Assembly: GCA_029204225.1 (NCBI GenBank) | Contig: CM055094.1 | Span: forward strand, 62,508,442-62,572,441 | DNA length: 64,000 nucleotides | DNA from: Diphasiastrum complanatum | Taxonomy: Eukaryota; Streptophyta; Lycopodiopsida; Lycopodiales; Lycopodiaceae | Reading direction: 5' to 3' | In this document: piece by piece, positions 32,213-45,280 of the stretch | How the letters are laid out: each line of letters opens with the position of its first letter | Numbering within the stretch: the first letter of the stretch is position 1 | Program-made: the position numbers and the translations under genes | Notes under the pieces: generated by a model | The model's input: the letters and a program-made list of their open reading frames with translations, nothing else | Databases searched by the model: none | Told to the model about the DNA's origin: nothing

Positions 32213-35200
32213 TTTAGAACAAGTAACTAGGGAAGATCCAATTTGTATGCTTTTAACTTTTTCCCATGAATCATTATCCTCAATTTGACCAACCAACCTA
32301 AGCAAGCACACAGAGATATATTGATTTCTCAATTGTTTATCTCTGATCCTGGAGTACTCGTTCAGGGTCCAAAAGTACATTGAGTGATAAATCCTCCAAA
32401 TGGGCAAAATCTTCAATACATCTAAATGTCATCATCATATAAAGTAAATTTATATGATACACTAGATGAGCAGTTGACCAAACCTGAAGATTAAGTTTAA
32501 AAGCTAACAAATCAATCATTTAACTTTCACTTTTACCCTGAAAATCAATCTTTAGTGTGACTCTCATATCAAATAAGTACTTAGAGAAGGAATAATTATC
32601 AAATTATCTATCTCTACACTGAAATACTATATTGACCTTTAAAAGTACACTAAGAGATAAATTTTCTTATTGGGTTTGATTCTCTCCAATCTAATAACAT
32701 CACCTTCATGTACCCTCAATTTACATGAATCACTGGGTGAGTTGTCACCTTACATTAGAAATCAATGTTCAAAAGTTAAAGATCCAAAACAATTATAGTC
32801 CAAGACTATCCACAATTTCTTGTAGACCTGCCATAGATACTTCTTAGTACAAATACACTTAGAATTTTTTCAGAAACTAAGGTACAAAACTCATCCCACC
32901 GATATCTCTTAGGAGATCCATCAAGATAAAAATGACTTCCAGATACTCTCTTGAGTTAAGTGCTCTATCCCTAGCATCACATGCCAAAAAATAGCAACCA
33001 TTCAATCTAGATAGACTTAATTGCTCCTAATTGAGATTTTAGGTTGAAAAATAGTACAAAAACATTCCTTGACTACAATTTGTAAAGGTAAGCAATTTCC
33101 TCATAAGTAAACAATCACTTGATCAAAATGATTGTGAGATCTTCACAATCTCAAATATGTACACAAATTTAGAGTTCAAATAATAGATCTAGATTTTTGA
33201 TTAAACCAATTGAACAAGAATTACTCACTATCTTAGGAATCATCATATTTCCATATAATCCTCTAATGACCTTTAAGTATCAATTTATGATCCGTCAATC
33301 ATAAACATTTAGAATCTTATGATTCGTCAATCATAATTTATCGGATTCCAAAACCATACTTAATCATTTAGAGATACTAGAGTATATGCACAACATACCA
33401 CTCAGGAAATATAAGAAACATTCTGAAATCTTTTCCACAAGGAATATTACTGGATTCCAAGATTATTCTTCCAACCCAATTCTTAACCAGATTACGAGTT
33501 CCAAATTCTACAAGTAATTAAAGACCATTACCATTTGTCTTTAACAATATAAATTTTATACAATCACCTAGAACCACCTCTAGAGCTTACAAAGTTCTGC
33601 TGAATTCCAACTGAATTCAATGGTTATCCTTGACATTAGTTAGACTCTGTCATCCAATATGAGCTCACTGGGATGTCAATAGCTTAGGATATTTCTCCTT
33701 CAAAAAACATTCTATATCAAGAATCTTCTATATTCTATGCACACAATTCTCAAGAATGAATCTAGATGAGTCACTAATCATGTGTCTTATAACAATATAG
33801 ATTAAAATAAACAGTTCCCAGTGAATTCTCTTCACAGTGCTTATTTATCCAATTAACCTCTAATCAGGAGTAATCCAATTACCCAAGTCAATTGTAAATG
33901 ATTCAAAAATCTTAAATGTCTAGGTATCAAATTCATATATTCCGGAACAATACCACATTTAGATCCACATCCAAACCATCAATAAGTTAATGAATTATTC
34001 TTTCTACAAAAAGATTCAGTAACCTACAAGTAACTGTTTCTCACATTACTTGCTCATATGTCTATGCACACTGACTAGTTTAAGTATACGATATAAACTC
34101 AGTACATAGGAAACACATAGTAGATCCACAAGATTAAGATGTACATAAGCAACATATCCAACTACGTTCCTATACATAAACATAGTCTATAACCTGACAG
34201 ATATCCACAATCTGCATATGTTACTCACATAACTCACTGATAATCTTGCAACTCAGCTACAAAAGAACTCTGTTTCCCATGAGTGAATAACATATCTGGG
34301 AAATCTTTGAAGTGAATAACTCCACATCACAAGTTTTCCAACCATCTAACTCTTATTAACAAAATTTCTTCTAACAATCAGCCTACAACAGATCTTAGTG
34401 TACAAACCAAGATTAAGCTAACTTATACGGACATCTTTGGACATAGAGTTAAGATTAAAGCTTTATTCCACTCATCCAATTCATAACAAAATGATATTTG
34501 GTAACAATCAGTGAACTTTAATTTAATCTTTATCACTACTTCCATATTAATGAATATCTCACAGCTTAATATCCCCAAAACTCCTCTAGTTCCAAATTAT
34601 TCAAAATAATCACTTAGAGAGTTCCTCTATTTCGAACTGGATAGTTCTACCTTTGCACAAATACTGGATTTTTTTCCAAAATCAATGCAACTGGCTGATT
34701 CCTCGAAAGTTCTATTCCTATCTTTTCTTCTCTCCCTTATAAAAAGAAATTTCATAATTTCGATTAAAAAGTTCTCAGGTGACAACGTATAAGATATCAA
34801 AGATCCAATACTATTACAAACCGGACTTTTTCCTCAAATTCATAGAATATCCTATCCCGTATAATAGAAATATTACTTCTCAATAATCAACTATCAAATA
34901 GAGACTAACATTAGGGTTCTAAAACCTAAATTTCGAGCCATATTCAAAAATCTTATGTGGAAGTACAATTTCATATAACTATAACAGTCCTTCAGAACAG
35001 AGTTCTACACTGGAAGTAATTATATGAATCTTAATCCAATTGTCATGTATTAAGAAAGTTCTAAATAGTAGAGGTCTAATATAATAGAGAAATAGATTTA
35101 AGGGCTTCAAAATTTTGTAATTAATGAGATACCTTTCAGGGCTTGATCTCTATCTCATAATTTCCCAAAATACCCTCAGCAAAAACAATGGACTTTGTTA

Positions 35201-35414
35201 GTATAACCATTACAACAATCACTAACCATCAGTTTTACAAATCCTTCTTACCCAAAAAATCTCCTTTGGAATCACTGATGTCCCATACCACCAACTTATC
35301 CTCCAAGAATCCTCTGCATCTAGATCTGTTTTGCCCAAAAAGTTAAAAAAGACTATTTGGCTATCCTATGTTCAACTATAGAATCAGAATCACAACCAAT
35401 TTTAGGAGATATTT

Positions 35415-35600
35415 CTAACAATTGAAATCAGTCATGCCCCTTAAGCGATACTCAAATAATACCACTCCGCATTGTACCACAGCATGGACGAGACAAAATG
35501 TATCGTTTAAGTACAGTTGAAATGCTGCAAGTGTATTCTCTAATCCAAAAGGAACATGGATCTCAACAAAACTGAATACCATATTGTCATAGATATTCAA
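35415..35600 (-). pseudogene. Possible gypsy-type RT relic
   Basis: Minus strand VFSFVEIHVPFGLENTLAAF, then QLYLNDTF, resembles the gypsy RT block usually read as MPFGLxNAPATFQ. Nothing around it extends the match, so it is either a decayed RT inside the otherwise non-coding element or chance. Confidence 0.35.
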
Positions 35601-37371
35601 TATCTATTTCAGAATCGGTAAAAAGAACTTAGATCTTTTGACAGGTTAGAACTCTCTTGGTTGTTACAATCATTATAGAGAAATACTCTATAATAGGAAA
35701 ATAATCCAAATTACTAGATTCTTGTATGGAACACCTTTCATCCGCTTTACTTTGGTAGATCCAAATATAATTGAAAGACAGAGATGGTTCCATAAATGGA
35801 TTATCAACCTTGCCACTACTTTTTTTTTAGAATCGTCGAATTCTCGAAATCTTAATTCACACTGGGAAAAAGGGATCCAGATTCCTAGAGGCAGTCTTCT
35901 TAAAAAATTCCCAATTGTTATTCTTACTTGCAATTAGTTAAACTTCTGGAATTGAATGTAAGTAAAATAACTAGATCACTAAGACCACCAATCAACTACA
36001 TCTCAAACTTCCACTTTTTTCCCCCTTCCAAAAAATGGTTCAGGTTAAAAAAAAAAACTCAAATTTGTACTAGGAAAAAATCAATTTGGTATCAATAACT
36101 TTAACACTAATTAACCTGACAGTTTAGATTGTTCAGTCATTAAGTGTGCACTTAAATCCTGGCAAATCCCCTTATGGATCAGCATAGAAACTGTTCCAAC
36201 CAGATTTACGTTATTCTTGGTTTTTATTGATCCCTAAAACAAGAAATGCTCTATAATTGACAAATTCACAAAATCTTCAACTAAAAGTGAAGGGTACATT
36301 GACCTTATAGAACTGATTGATTTCAACTCAGTAAGATCATTCACTTTACAAGCCATTTATGTTTGATCAATAACCAATGAATTTGAACAAATCAAAAACA
36401 TCAATGGACAATTTCACAGTTACCATCACATATTGGAAAGATTTTGAAACATCCAACATGCATTAGACATGACATACAATGATTTCTATTAAAAAATCAA
36501 TTTTTATGTAAATTGCCAAGAAACTGAAAAATTAGCATTGGGATTTTTGAAATCTGTTCGAAATGGACCAACTGTGAAAATCGATTAAGAAGACCGATCT
36601 ATCAAATTCACAGGCACTGTCTCTAATCGAAATCATTCCGAAACAATCTGCATGCAACAAACTTGAAGCTGTAAATGACAGAAAATCAGGTAGGAGGGTG
36701 AGCCCCCTAATGGTGTCCAATCCTAACCAAACTCCATGACAGTCTTAAGACAGCTTCATTACACCTTTGAGAATGTGTCTACCAACTATTGTCTAAGAAT
36801 TTTGAGATCTACCACAAAATTAGTCCAAAAATCATAAAAAAAACATGCTTTTGACCAAAATTTGTGGGATAAATCAACAAATAAGCGCAATCAGATCCAT
36901 ATCCATGTACATCCATTACATGCAATCACTAAAAATTCTGACTTCAGTCAAATATGGATTCTATAGCCCATTTCTAGTCCAAAAACCCCAATTTTTGGTC
37001 CAAAATCACTATCTAATCATCCTTTTGACTATTCAAACATCATGCAATCATTAGATCCAATCTTAATGACTATAAAACAACAAGTACAATCTGGAAAACG
37101 TACTACATCAATACCTATGATCAATTCCAAGCAAAAATCTTCAATTCTAGGTAAAAAAATTCACTAAAACCATCAAAAATGCTTTTATTTCCACCAAAAT
37201 CTATGGAAATAATCCATAATTATGATCTTTAGGCTGAAAGTACACCAAATTCAGAGAAGCCACCTACTTGGAGATCAATTCCACCACCTAGAAGTAACAT
37301 GCAAGGAGAAATCCACAAAACCTGAGAAAATACAAGAAGTAGCTCCACCTTCCGATTGATGCAAATCCATA

Positions 37372-37383
37372 GCTCTGATGCCA
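37372..37383 (-). promoter_or_regulatory. Primer-binding site of the LARD-like element
   Basis: Minus strand TGGCATCAGAGC, one base different from the initiator tRNA-Met complement TGGTATCAGAGC. It lies one base inside the LTR end at 37385. Confidence 0.8.
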
Positions 37384-37384
37384 C

Positions 37385-37858
37385 TGTAAGAATCACCTTA
37401 TGAAGTTCTGACTAGATCATGTTGCAAAGCAACCAAAAGGACACCTGTGGAGCAAAACCACCCATCCAATCCTAGATCCCTCTTGGATCTAGCCCCCAAG
37501 CCATAGTGAATGAATGCAAGAGAGGAGAGGAATCCTGGCTAAAGAAACTGAATTTCCAATAGGGAGATGGGCGAGTTTCCATGGTAACTATTCTCTCTCC
37601 AAAGAGAGAATATTTCTCTTAGAATCCCCATGCAGCCTATATTAGCTATTAACCTCCTATTCTTGCATTATAGCAGTCAGACACCATGCAAGTGCTCCTA
37701 TGTCCAATTATAGATCTGGGCCCTCATATGATTATTAATTACTTTACAGGCCAAGCCCGGAATGACGAGGCATAACCAATAACCATATACACCTGGAGTG
37801 GCCGGCTATCCATGTCAGGAATTACTCCGAATTTCACATACTTGACATGGATGTAACA
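37385..37858 (-). repeat. 5' LTR of the LARD-like element
   Basis: 474 bp; homologous to 24522-25005 in the opposite orientation. The conserved core is ggcttgggggctagatc. The outer end adjoins LINE coding sequence. Confidence 0.78.
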
Positions 37859-38192
37859 AAATCAGTGCCACATCATCTACATATAATGAACTGAAAATAA
37901 AAATATCACCAAATCTACATCCAATACCACCAACCTAGTTAATGACATGCTCTAGCTTGTCGATATATAACCCAAAGAGTGTGGGGGAGAGGGAGCAACT
38001 CACCCCAATAGTACTCCTAACCAACTGGGAGAAACACTCATCTGTCTTTAAACAACCTATTCATAGAGTGCCATAACTGTCAGTACCGTGTCAGTGGAGA
38101 ACCCAAGCTCACTCAATCTTTGTATAGGTAGGTGTCTCGAGACCAAGTCAAACGCCTGTCGAAAATCAGCAAAACAACAAGGGAATTCGACG
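37859..38192 (-). pseudogene. LINE L3 reverse transcriptase fragment
   Basis: Across small frameshifts the minus strand reads AFDLVSRHL, RLSELGFSTDTVLTVMALYE, RSTIGV, LSPTLFGLYIDKLEHVI and SLYVDDVALI, in the order expected for non-LTR RT (fingers, the SPTLF block and the YxDD catalytic box). It ends exactly where the LARD-like LTR begins, so that element interrupted it. Confidence 0.78.
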
Positions 38193-38414
38193 GTGAATTT
38201 TGCAAATTCTTTTACACACCGTAACGGCCTACATTTCCCATATATTGTGTCGAATCTAGATTAGATCGATAATTTAAGACTACAACTTAGGTTAGTTAGA
38301 CCTAGATGCAATTAGATTAAATTAGCACGTTAAATAGACCACTTTAGCTTAAGCCCCATAAAATAGCATAAAGAAGTCTTAGGAAAAGACCCTTTAGAAT
38401 TAAACATCGAGCAG
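38193..38414. other. Spacer, nothing recognised
   Basis: AT-rich sequence between the LINE and gypsy fragments, without recognisable coding. Confidence 0.3.
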
Positions 38415-38640
38415 CTTCTACAACTCATGTTTGATCAGTTCTGTATACTTAGGATTGCAGCGATAGTACCGATTTACCTTGGGGACTGCTCCATCCATCA
38501 AGGGTATAGTATGTTGGACTACAGTTGGTGGTATACCCTTTAGATCATGATATGTCCATGCAAAACAGTCCTTGTATTCACCAATATCATAGCTAGGTCA
38601 TTCTGAGTGCTTAATCAGTGGATACAACTTGTCACTGGCT
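38415..38640 (-). pseudogene. Gypsy pol fragment, related to Gypsy-Z
   Basis: The minus strand is homologous to Gypsy-Z at 51080-51245, the segment before RT: motifs like KDCFAWTYHDLKGIPP, PLMDGAVPKVN and RYYRCNPKYTELIK. Short and broken. Confidence 0.65.
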
Positions 38641-39950
38641 TCGCAATGAAGTGAGAAAATTCTTCACATGAGGTGAAAGCCTGAAGAAATCTACTTTTGT
38701 TGTTTTTCAAGTACTGAATCATCATAATCATCAATGGGGAACGGGGATATAGTCCCGGAGGCATCAGTGAAGCCAAGTCAACATAATAGAGTTCAAGAAT
38801 TTGTTAATGGGAGAAAGTTAGTTTCTAGCCTGCAAGCAGAAACTTTAAGAAAAGCCCAAAAACATTTAAAAACCCTTGTAAAACTAAAAGAATTTGTAGA
38901 CTGTTCTGTAAACATTCTCCAGACCTGCTGAAGCTTTCACACTGTGTGCATAGCTTCCAAATGTCTCTACGAATGTTACTTCATCAGTTTAGAATGTCTG
39001 CGAACGTTTCCCAGCCTTGAAGCCCTTCAAAATGCCTTCTGAACCTTCGCCAGAGCCTCAAAATCTTGATTTCCAGTGCCTAGAAACATTCGCCAGACCT
39101 GTTGAAGCTTTCACTCACTGTGATTAGCTCCCAGACGTCTCTGCGAACGTTAATTCCTTGTCTATCAAGCGTGCGAACGTTCTTTCTGTTTCTTAGTAAA
39201 TTTTACAAAGAAAAGAAGAAGTTCCACAAAGTCTCAGTTTTTCTCACTCAAGCACATTTGCCAGACCTTCCAGTACCTTTATTTGTTCAGAAAGAATTCT
39301 CAGAAGAGTCAGCGAACATTCCTTTGAAAAAAAAAAAACCTCTTTGCGAAGTTTCTAAAAATCCAGTGATTTCTCAACCTTTGCAAACTACAGTATCTTC
39401 ATTTCTGTCCAGAACTAATCGTCGCTAGTCTTTCCAGTAGTAAATCTGACCCAGATAAATCTTATGCCAAGCCTGCAAACGTTCATTCCCAGTCAGAAAG
39501 AAGTTATTAGTGTTCTTTCCTACAAAGAATACCAAAACAGCAGAAAGAACATTCGCCACACGCATAGTTATCCTTTGCCAGTTTGACTAATAGAACATCC
39601 AGACCAGATCTATCAACAATCAAAATTTGGTGAAGATTTGACAAAGACTTATTCAGAAAACAAACAAAAAAGTAACAAAAAGAGGTAAATTGACTACAAA
39701 AAAACTCTAAACTACATCGTCTGAACCTCATACCTGAAACGGATCAGAAATAGAGAAACATGATCTAAGCAGCAGAACTGTTACGGCCAAAATCCAGAGA
39801 ACTGGGGTCCAAAATAGTGGATGAGACTTAGATCTGGTAGAATTCTGATTAATGAAAGAGCTGACCGGTTTCAAGATCCGGAAGAGAAAACCGAAAATCA
39901 GACAAACATGGATCCAATGAATCACCCATCTCCAATCCCCACATTACCGT
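38641..39950 (-). repeat. Gypsy leader-like sequence with repeated GCGAACGTT motifs
   Basis: No ORF with a known domain. GCGAACGTT and variants occur about ten times (for example near 38998, 39141, 39171 and 39312). A segment of about 68 bp beginning cagacctg.tgaagctttcac is duplicated (about 38909 and 39088). The style resembles the Gypsy-Z leader (54506-55710), and a related pol fragment lies next to it, so this is probably the leader of a deleted gypsy element. Confidence 0.4.
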
Positions 39951-41780
39951 AAAATTTATGGCGAAACCACCGCCGCAGAAAAACTAAAGCTGTTCTCCAT
40001 GTCTTTATTAGGCCAAGCCCAAGATAGATTTTTTAATCAGTCAGCACAAGAAAGATCAGACTGGGAACAGTGAAGACGACTTTGGTCACCAGATTCAAAG
40101 CCCAAAAGGTTTCTAGAAGACCCCTTCATCTTAATCAACAATTTATTTACTATGCACTCGATGTTGCCATCACTTTTTCAAAATCTATTGATTTTTGAAC
40201 TCGTGCAATTATGAATGTCCATAAAAAACCTTGATCGAAAGCTCTCTACTATGGTAGAATCCGGAGGAATTCATTCTTCACTTAAAAAAAAAGGGTAGCG
40301 ATATCGCCTCCAATCTTCCACCTAAACCATTCATGGATGGTGTGTAAGATGAACCATAGAAGAAAATACAAGAACTCAAAAGTAATCTCAAAGAGCGGTT
40401 CTTATATTGAAGAAGACCAATATTTGAAGGAATAATTGTATTGGTTGCCATTCACTTATGTCTGATGGATACAAATTTGCAATAAAACAAAAAAAATATC
40501 ATTTCTAATACTTGCATACACATCTGAATAACCAATGTAAAGCTCAAAGTAAGAACTTTTCCATAACTTACAATTTCATTTGAGTCTATCGTTTGAACTT
40601 TCGCCTTCCACTTTGATTTCCTTATGTATGTACACATGTTGAACCAAGACCTTTGAAATGGATCGACCACCAGATGAAATTTTGAAGTCTAAAATTGTAC
40701 ATTTTCTAATGCTCCTATAATCCATATTTGATTTTTTTTTTTTTTACAAAAAACACCTCTTGATGAGGGATGCATTAAAACCCATTGAAATTTTCTATAG
40801 ATACATGGTATCTCAGAGCCATCAGAGTCTCTTTCATTACAAACAAAAACTTAGGCAATATGACTTCGTGGTCTACGGCTGCTAGAAGCCATCACAAAGC
40901 TAAAAGATAGTGAATAGTAGTGTTTAGAACTAAAAGTGGATGAATTAGTAAGAAAATAAGAAACCAATTTTTAATAAATGTTGGCCGTCTTCCCTAAACC
41001 ACATATGTTAGTTTAACTAAGGTTAGTTCAAAATAGACTTACGTTAACCACAATGTTAAGCCTTGGGCATTGGGGACACTTGCGGGCAGCAAGTATGGTC
41101 CAATCACAAGCCCAACGGGAGTTTTGAATTGCAAAAAAATATGACCATAAAGCTCCAAAAAAATTCGACCGATGAACAACATTATGATCTTTCACAGGTG
41201 TAAATACATAACTTGGCCATGTGTATATTGAATAGTTGAAAAGTAAACAAAAACATCTTGACAAAAGGCTCTTTTGGTGCTCGAACTACCTCTAACATAA
41301 GAATGCAATGTTGTATACATTTGTGTATTTGCAAAGATAAATGCATAATCGAATGATTGTTTTGAGTGCTTACAAACACATGGTGCATTATTGTCTTTCA
41401 TATGACTTTCATAGATATTGCCACAAAGAAGAAGATTTTTTACTAGAATATATAAATAATCAACCTACATTTTCTAATTGTTCTCCTAATTTGTTCAAAC
41501 ATCTACTGATAAGTTTTTCCAATACTAAGTGATTCCGAGATGTGTTTGAAATGAAAATTAAGAAATGCAACATCGTTAAAGATGTGGAAATTCATCCAAT
41601 AGGAAAAAGGGACCAATACCTTGGCCCAAGTATAAACAAGACACTCATTGTACTCATTTTCCATGTTCAATCAAGAGGATGAGACTCTACCATTTTTGGC
41701 TTATGAACATCCTTGTCTCTTTTCTCTCTCATGCTCTCTCATCTTGTTTAGGATTTTATGCTTCTTACATCTTTGTGCTT
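39951..41780. other. Mostly unassigned; one primer-site-like motif
   Basis: No gene recognised. At 40806-40820 the plus strand reads tggtatctcagagcc, close to the tRNA-Met primer site with two extra bases, and an ATG follows at 40859. It may mark the start of a decayed copia element, but no gag motif follows. Confidence 0.25.
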
Positions 41781-42032
41781 TTACTTGAATTTGCTATTCT
41801 TAATGTTTGGAGAGAGGAGATGAGAGAAGAAGGGGTGAGCTGCCTCCCGTGCATCTTTTGTTGTTGTTGTAAGTGCTTTATACTCGGCCTTACATGATGA
41901 AAGAGAAATAGTATCTTGTTTTTTTGAGAGCCAAGGTATGAGATTTCCTCCAAGAAATATCATATAAGGACTTGTAGATTTTTTATCCATCTTGTCACTA
42001 GCAAAATCCCAGTCTGAGTAGCCAACAATAGT
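41781..42032 (-). pseudogene. Copia RNase H fragment joined to X2
   Basis: Minus strand SDKMDKKSTS, MIFLGGNLIPWLSKKQ and TISLSSCKAEYKALTT are copia RNase H blocks. It joins X2 RT at 42032/42033 in the middle of the ISQ motif. The sequence type (MIFLGGN) differs from the RNase H of X1 (GYICFLAEGPIS), suggesting a chimeric join rather than a simple deletion. Confidence 0.72.
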
Positions 42033-42770
42033 CTTGGCTTATAATGATCCTTCTGCTTGTGCGATCTCTATTGATCTCCATACCGAGTAGGTAATGAACT
42101 GGACCTAAATCAGTCATCTCAAATTATGATGAAAGAAAAGATTTAGCTTCATGTAGTAACTGATTTGAATTGCTGATGATTAAATAATCATCAACGTACG
42201 ATGCTATAATAACATAGCTTGACCATTTACGCTTGAGATACACATTAGAGTCTGCAGAGCAAGAAATGAAGTTATGTTGCAACAAGAAGTGATTGATTTT
42301 TTCATACTAGACTCGAGGAGCTTGCTTGAGGCCATATAGTGCCTTATGCAACAATTTACATACCAGATGCTCTTGGCCTTGAAGGACGTAACCTTCTAGT
42401 TGATAAATGAATATGTTCTCTTGTATATATTCGTGAAGGAACGCTATCTGGACGTCCATCTGGTGAATGTACAAATCCTCTGCAGCATTTATAGCCAGCA
42501 CGGTGCGAATAGATTCATGCTTTACTACTGGACTGAAGGTGTCAATGTAATATATTCCATATACTTGCTCAAATCCTTTAACCACTAAGCAAACTTTTGA
42601 TTTGGATATTGATCCATCATGCTTAAGCTTTAGCTTGAAGATCCATTTAGAGTCGATAGGTTTTATACCTGCTGGAGGATTAACAAGACTCCAGATCTTG
42701 TTCTTCATCAAGGAACTGTACTCAACATCCATTGCAGCCTTCTAGTTGTCTGCATCTGATGTTGACAGTG
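42033..42770 (-). pseudogene. Copia-X2 reverse transcriptase
   Basis: MDVEYSSLMKNKIWSLV, IDSKWIFKLKLKHDGSI, GFEQVYGIYYIDTFSPVV, YIHQMDVQIAFLHEY, LHKALYGLKQAPRV and, after stops, SYVDDYLIISNSN. The YVDD box is present but frames are broken. About as similar to X1 (59779-60977) as two members of one family. Confidence 0.85.
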
Positions 42771-43660
42771 CTTCTGCAACAGCGGCAGGTTCATCATGAC
42801 TGATGAATGTTTGAGAGATGAAACGATCAGGTTGTTGTCGTTGACGTGCAGATCTTCGGGCTGTAGGTGCTTGAGTTGATGTCTCTCATGGGTGAATGAC
42901 TATGATAGCTTTATCTTGTGGTTGAACAGTTGTGGGTCTAGGCCCATCGATGGTGAATGGAGCTGTTGGGACAAACTCCTGCATTTGAACGTTCTTAGGT
43001 CGGTGCCTATCGATGGAGAATAGAGCTTTTGTGACAGACTCCTGCATTTGCTGCTTCTGCTTGAAATCATGAAACATGTCTTCAAGCAAGACAACATCAT
43101 GGATGACTGAGATCTGACATGTATCAGCATCATAGATACGATATGCATTGTGTGATGTTGAATAGCCGCTAAAGATATACTTACAACTTATTGGGTCTAA
43201 CTTCTTTCTCAGATCCGACGAAATTTGAGCATAAGAGGGACATCCAATTATACGTAAATGTTTCAGACTTGGTTTGTAGTCGTATTAGGCTTCAAAGGGT
43301 GTCTTGGAAACGATTGTCTTCGTGTTGCAATAATTTTGCAGATAGCAGGCTGTAGAGATTCCTTTAACCCAAAAGTTCGGTGGTAACTGTGAATTGATGG
43401 TGCATGCCACATGATGATATGTAGTCCGCCATTTTATTTGATAAGTACTCTCCCCCTGAATCAGACTGAATGGTCTTGATTCTCTGACCAGTTTGGTTCT
43501 TAGTGAATTGCTTGAACTCCTTGAAGCAATTGAATGCTTCAGACTTGTTCTTTATGAACATAATTCTGGTGAACCGGGAGTAGTCATCAATGAATGTGAT
43601 AAAGTATAGAGCTTGACAAAAAGAGGGTACGCTCATGGGACTACATAAGACACTATGAAT
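42771..43660 (-). pseudogene. Copia-X2 integrase and linker
   Basis: The core has YFITFIDDYSRFTRIMF and IQSDSGGEYLSNKMADY (two catalytic aspartates). After HHQFTVTT the sequence jumps to FWVKGISTACYLQNY, so the block with the catalytic glutamate is deleted. The C-terminal part shows SKTPFEA and DLRKKLDPIS. The linker contains a duplicated segment of about 21 residues (MQESVTKALFSIDRHRP, then MQEFVPTAPFTIDGPRP). Confidence 0.84.
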
Positions 43661-45268
43661 CGGTGACAGAATGGACTTCGCTCTCCTAGCTTGTCATCTT
43701 GGAAATTTTGTTCTAGGTTGTTTTCCTAGTAAACAATTTTCACAGACATTCTGATTAGCTATAGAAATAGCATTAACATTCATATTCTTGACCTATTTGT
43801 TATGATGCTTGTACAAGATTGAACACATGTTTAAATGACATAGTCTTTGATGCCAAACATGAGCATCAGAGTTACTCACAGAAAGTCATAATCGTGACTC
43901 AAGATGTACAAATTTTCTCTATGTGCAAAGAGGATTTTAGTAGAATTCCCATCAAAAATAGTACATCGACTAGCAATAAACAAAGCTCTATAGCCTTGAT
44001 TAGTGATCTTGCTAATAGACAATAAGTTTTTTGTTAAATTGGTATGTAAAGTACACCATCTAACTGCCTAGTGATGTCGTCAGGGAACTGAAGTCGGACA
44101 GTGCTTTGGCCTTCGACTTTGTGGGATCTTGAGTCACCAAAGAAAATGTACTTTGATTCCGTTGTTGTGAGAGTAGAGAAAAGGTTCTTACATGGCGTCG
44201 TGTGTTGTGAAGCACCTGAGATACCATTGGCAGGCATCTCTACTTGAATGTTCTTGTACCATTAGCACCTTATCGTCCTCTTGGAAATTTATGACAGAGT
44301 TAGAAGCTCCTTCTTGGTGTTGCTGCATCTTCTTCCTCATTTCGTTGTGTTTGAGAATGCAAGAATCCTTTATGTCATGATTGGATCTTTTGCAATACTT
44401 GCAAAAGAGTTTGGTCTTTGGTGGTTGTTGTTGACCACTGTGTTGTTGCTGTGATTGTTGCATTGAATCTGGCTGCTCTACCTTCATCTTCTTGCCCTTG
44501 AAGTTTTTCTTCTTGGACTACTGCTTATTCTAGAGCACAATGCCATTGACTTGGTACTCATTGTGGATAAGCTCTTTCTCCTGACCTCTTTCTACAATAG
44601 ACTTGTTGTAAGCTTCTGGACAGATAGCACATGAGTATTGCTGAAAAGTAAAACTAGGTTGTCATAGGAGGATGGAAGACTGGCGAGAAGAGACATTGTT
44701 GAGTCTTCTTCTGAAATAGGGGAACCTATGGCAGCAAGTTGATTCGGTAATTGTTTGAATTCATTTAGGTGATCGTTGACTCAGGTGCCTTCGCTCATCT
44801 TGAGCTCAAAAAGAGATGAGTCGATACATCTGAAGTCTCATAGATACTTGTAAGAATATCCCATGCTTCTTTGGAGGTGGTGTTGTTTGATACATGAGCA
44901 ATCTGAGTGTCCTTCATATTTAAGGATACAATGGCAAGCACTTTGCCATCCTTTGCTTCCCATGTTGGAAGCAGTTATAGTTCTATTGATTTGCCAATAG
45001 AACCGTTGACGTATCCCCATAGCTCCTTCTCGATTAAGATCATCCTCATTTTGAACTTCCGCATGTGGAAATACTCTTTGTTGAACTTGTTGATCAAACG
45101 GATCTCTAAGACTGAACCTTCCATTATAGTCGAGTCTTAGACTGCCATGAAGAGAGATTGCAGAAACAATTAGGCATCTGTGACAGCCATGCAATTCTCT
45201 AATACTAATATTCTGATGCAAGAAAATGTAAGTACAATTAGACGTCAAAGACACCCATACATTTCTCT
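43661..45268 (-). pseudogene. Copia-X2 gag and protease
   Basis: Gag frames start near 45125 and are interrupted. The zinc knuckle is FCKYCKRSNHDIKDSC (about 44370-44400), preceded by a glutamine-rich run. The protease region follows with SGASQHTTPCKNLFS and VRLQFPDDITRQLDGVLYIP. Non-functional. Confidence 0.75.
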
Positions 45269-45280
45269 ATTATGATACTA
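45269..45280 (-). promoter_or_regulatory. Decayed primer-binding site of Copia-X2
   Basis: Minus strand TAGTATCATAAT at the inner end of the LTR corresponds to TGGTATCAGAGC with several changes. The position supports the LTR at 45281 as the 5' LTR of X2. Confidence 0.5.

Larger units (their letters stand above)
32213..37858 (-). mobile_element. Large non-coding LTR element (LARD-like), minus orientation
   Basis: A 5' LTR (37858-37385, 474 bp, starting TGTTACATCC on the minus strand and ending ATTCTTACA), a tRNA-Met primer site, and 5.2 kb of AT-rich internal sequence with no long ORF. The 3' LTR is missing; the element stops at the Copia-W LTR at 32213. The last 1.1 kb matches 23580-24507. 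The only protein-like trace is a gypsy-type RT relic at 35415-35600. Confidence 0.72.

Noticed and set aside
40806-40870. Start of another copia element (primer-site-like motif and ATG)
   Set aside because: The motif has a two-base insertion and no gag or pol motif follows, so I list it only as a weak hint in the spacer.
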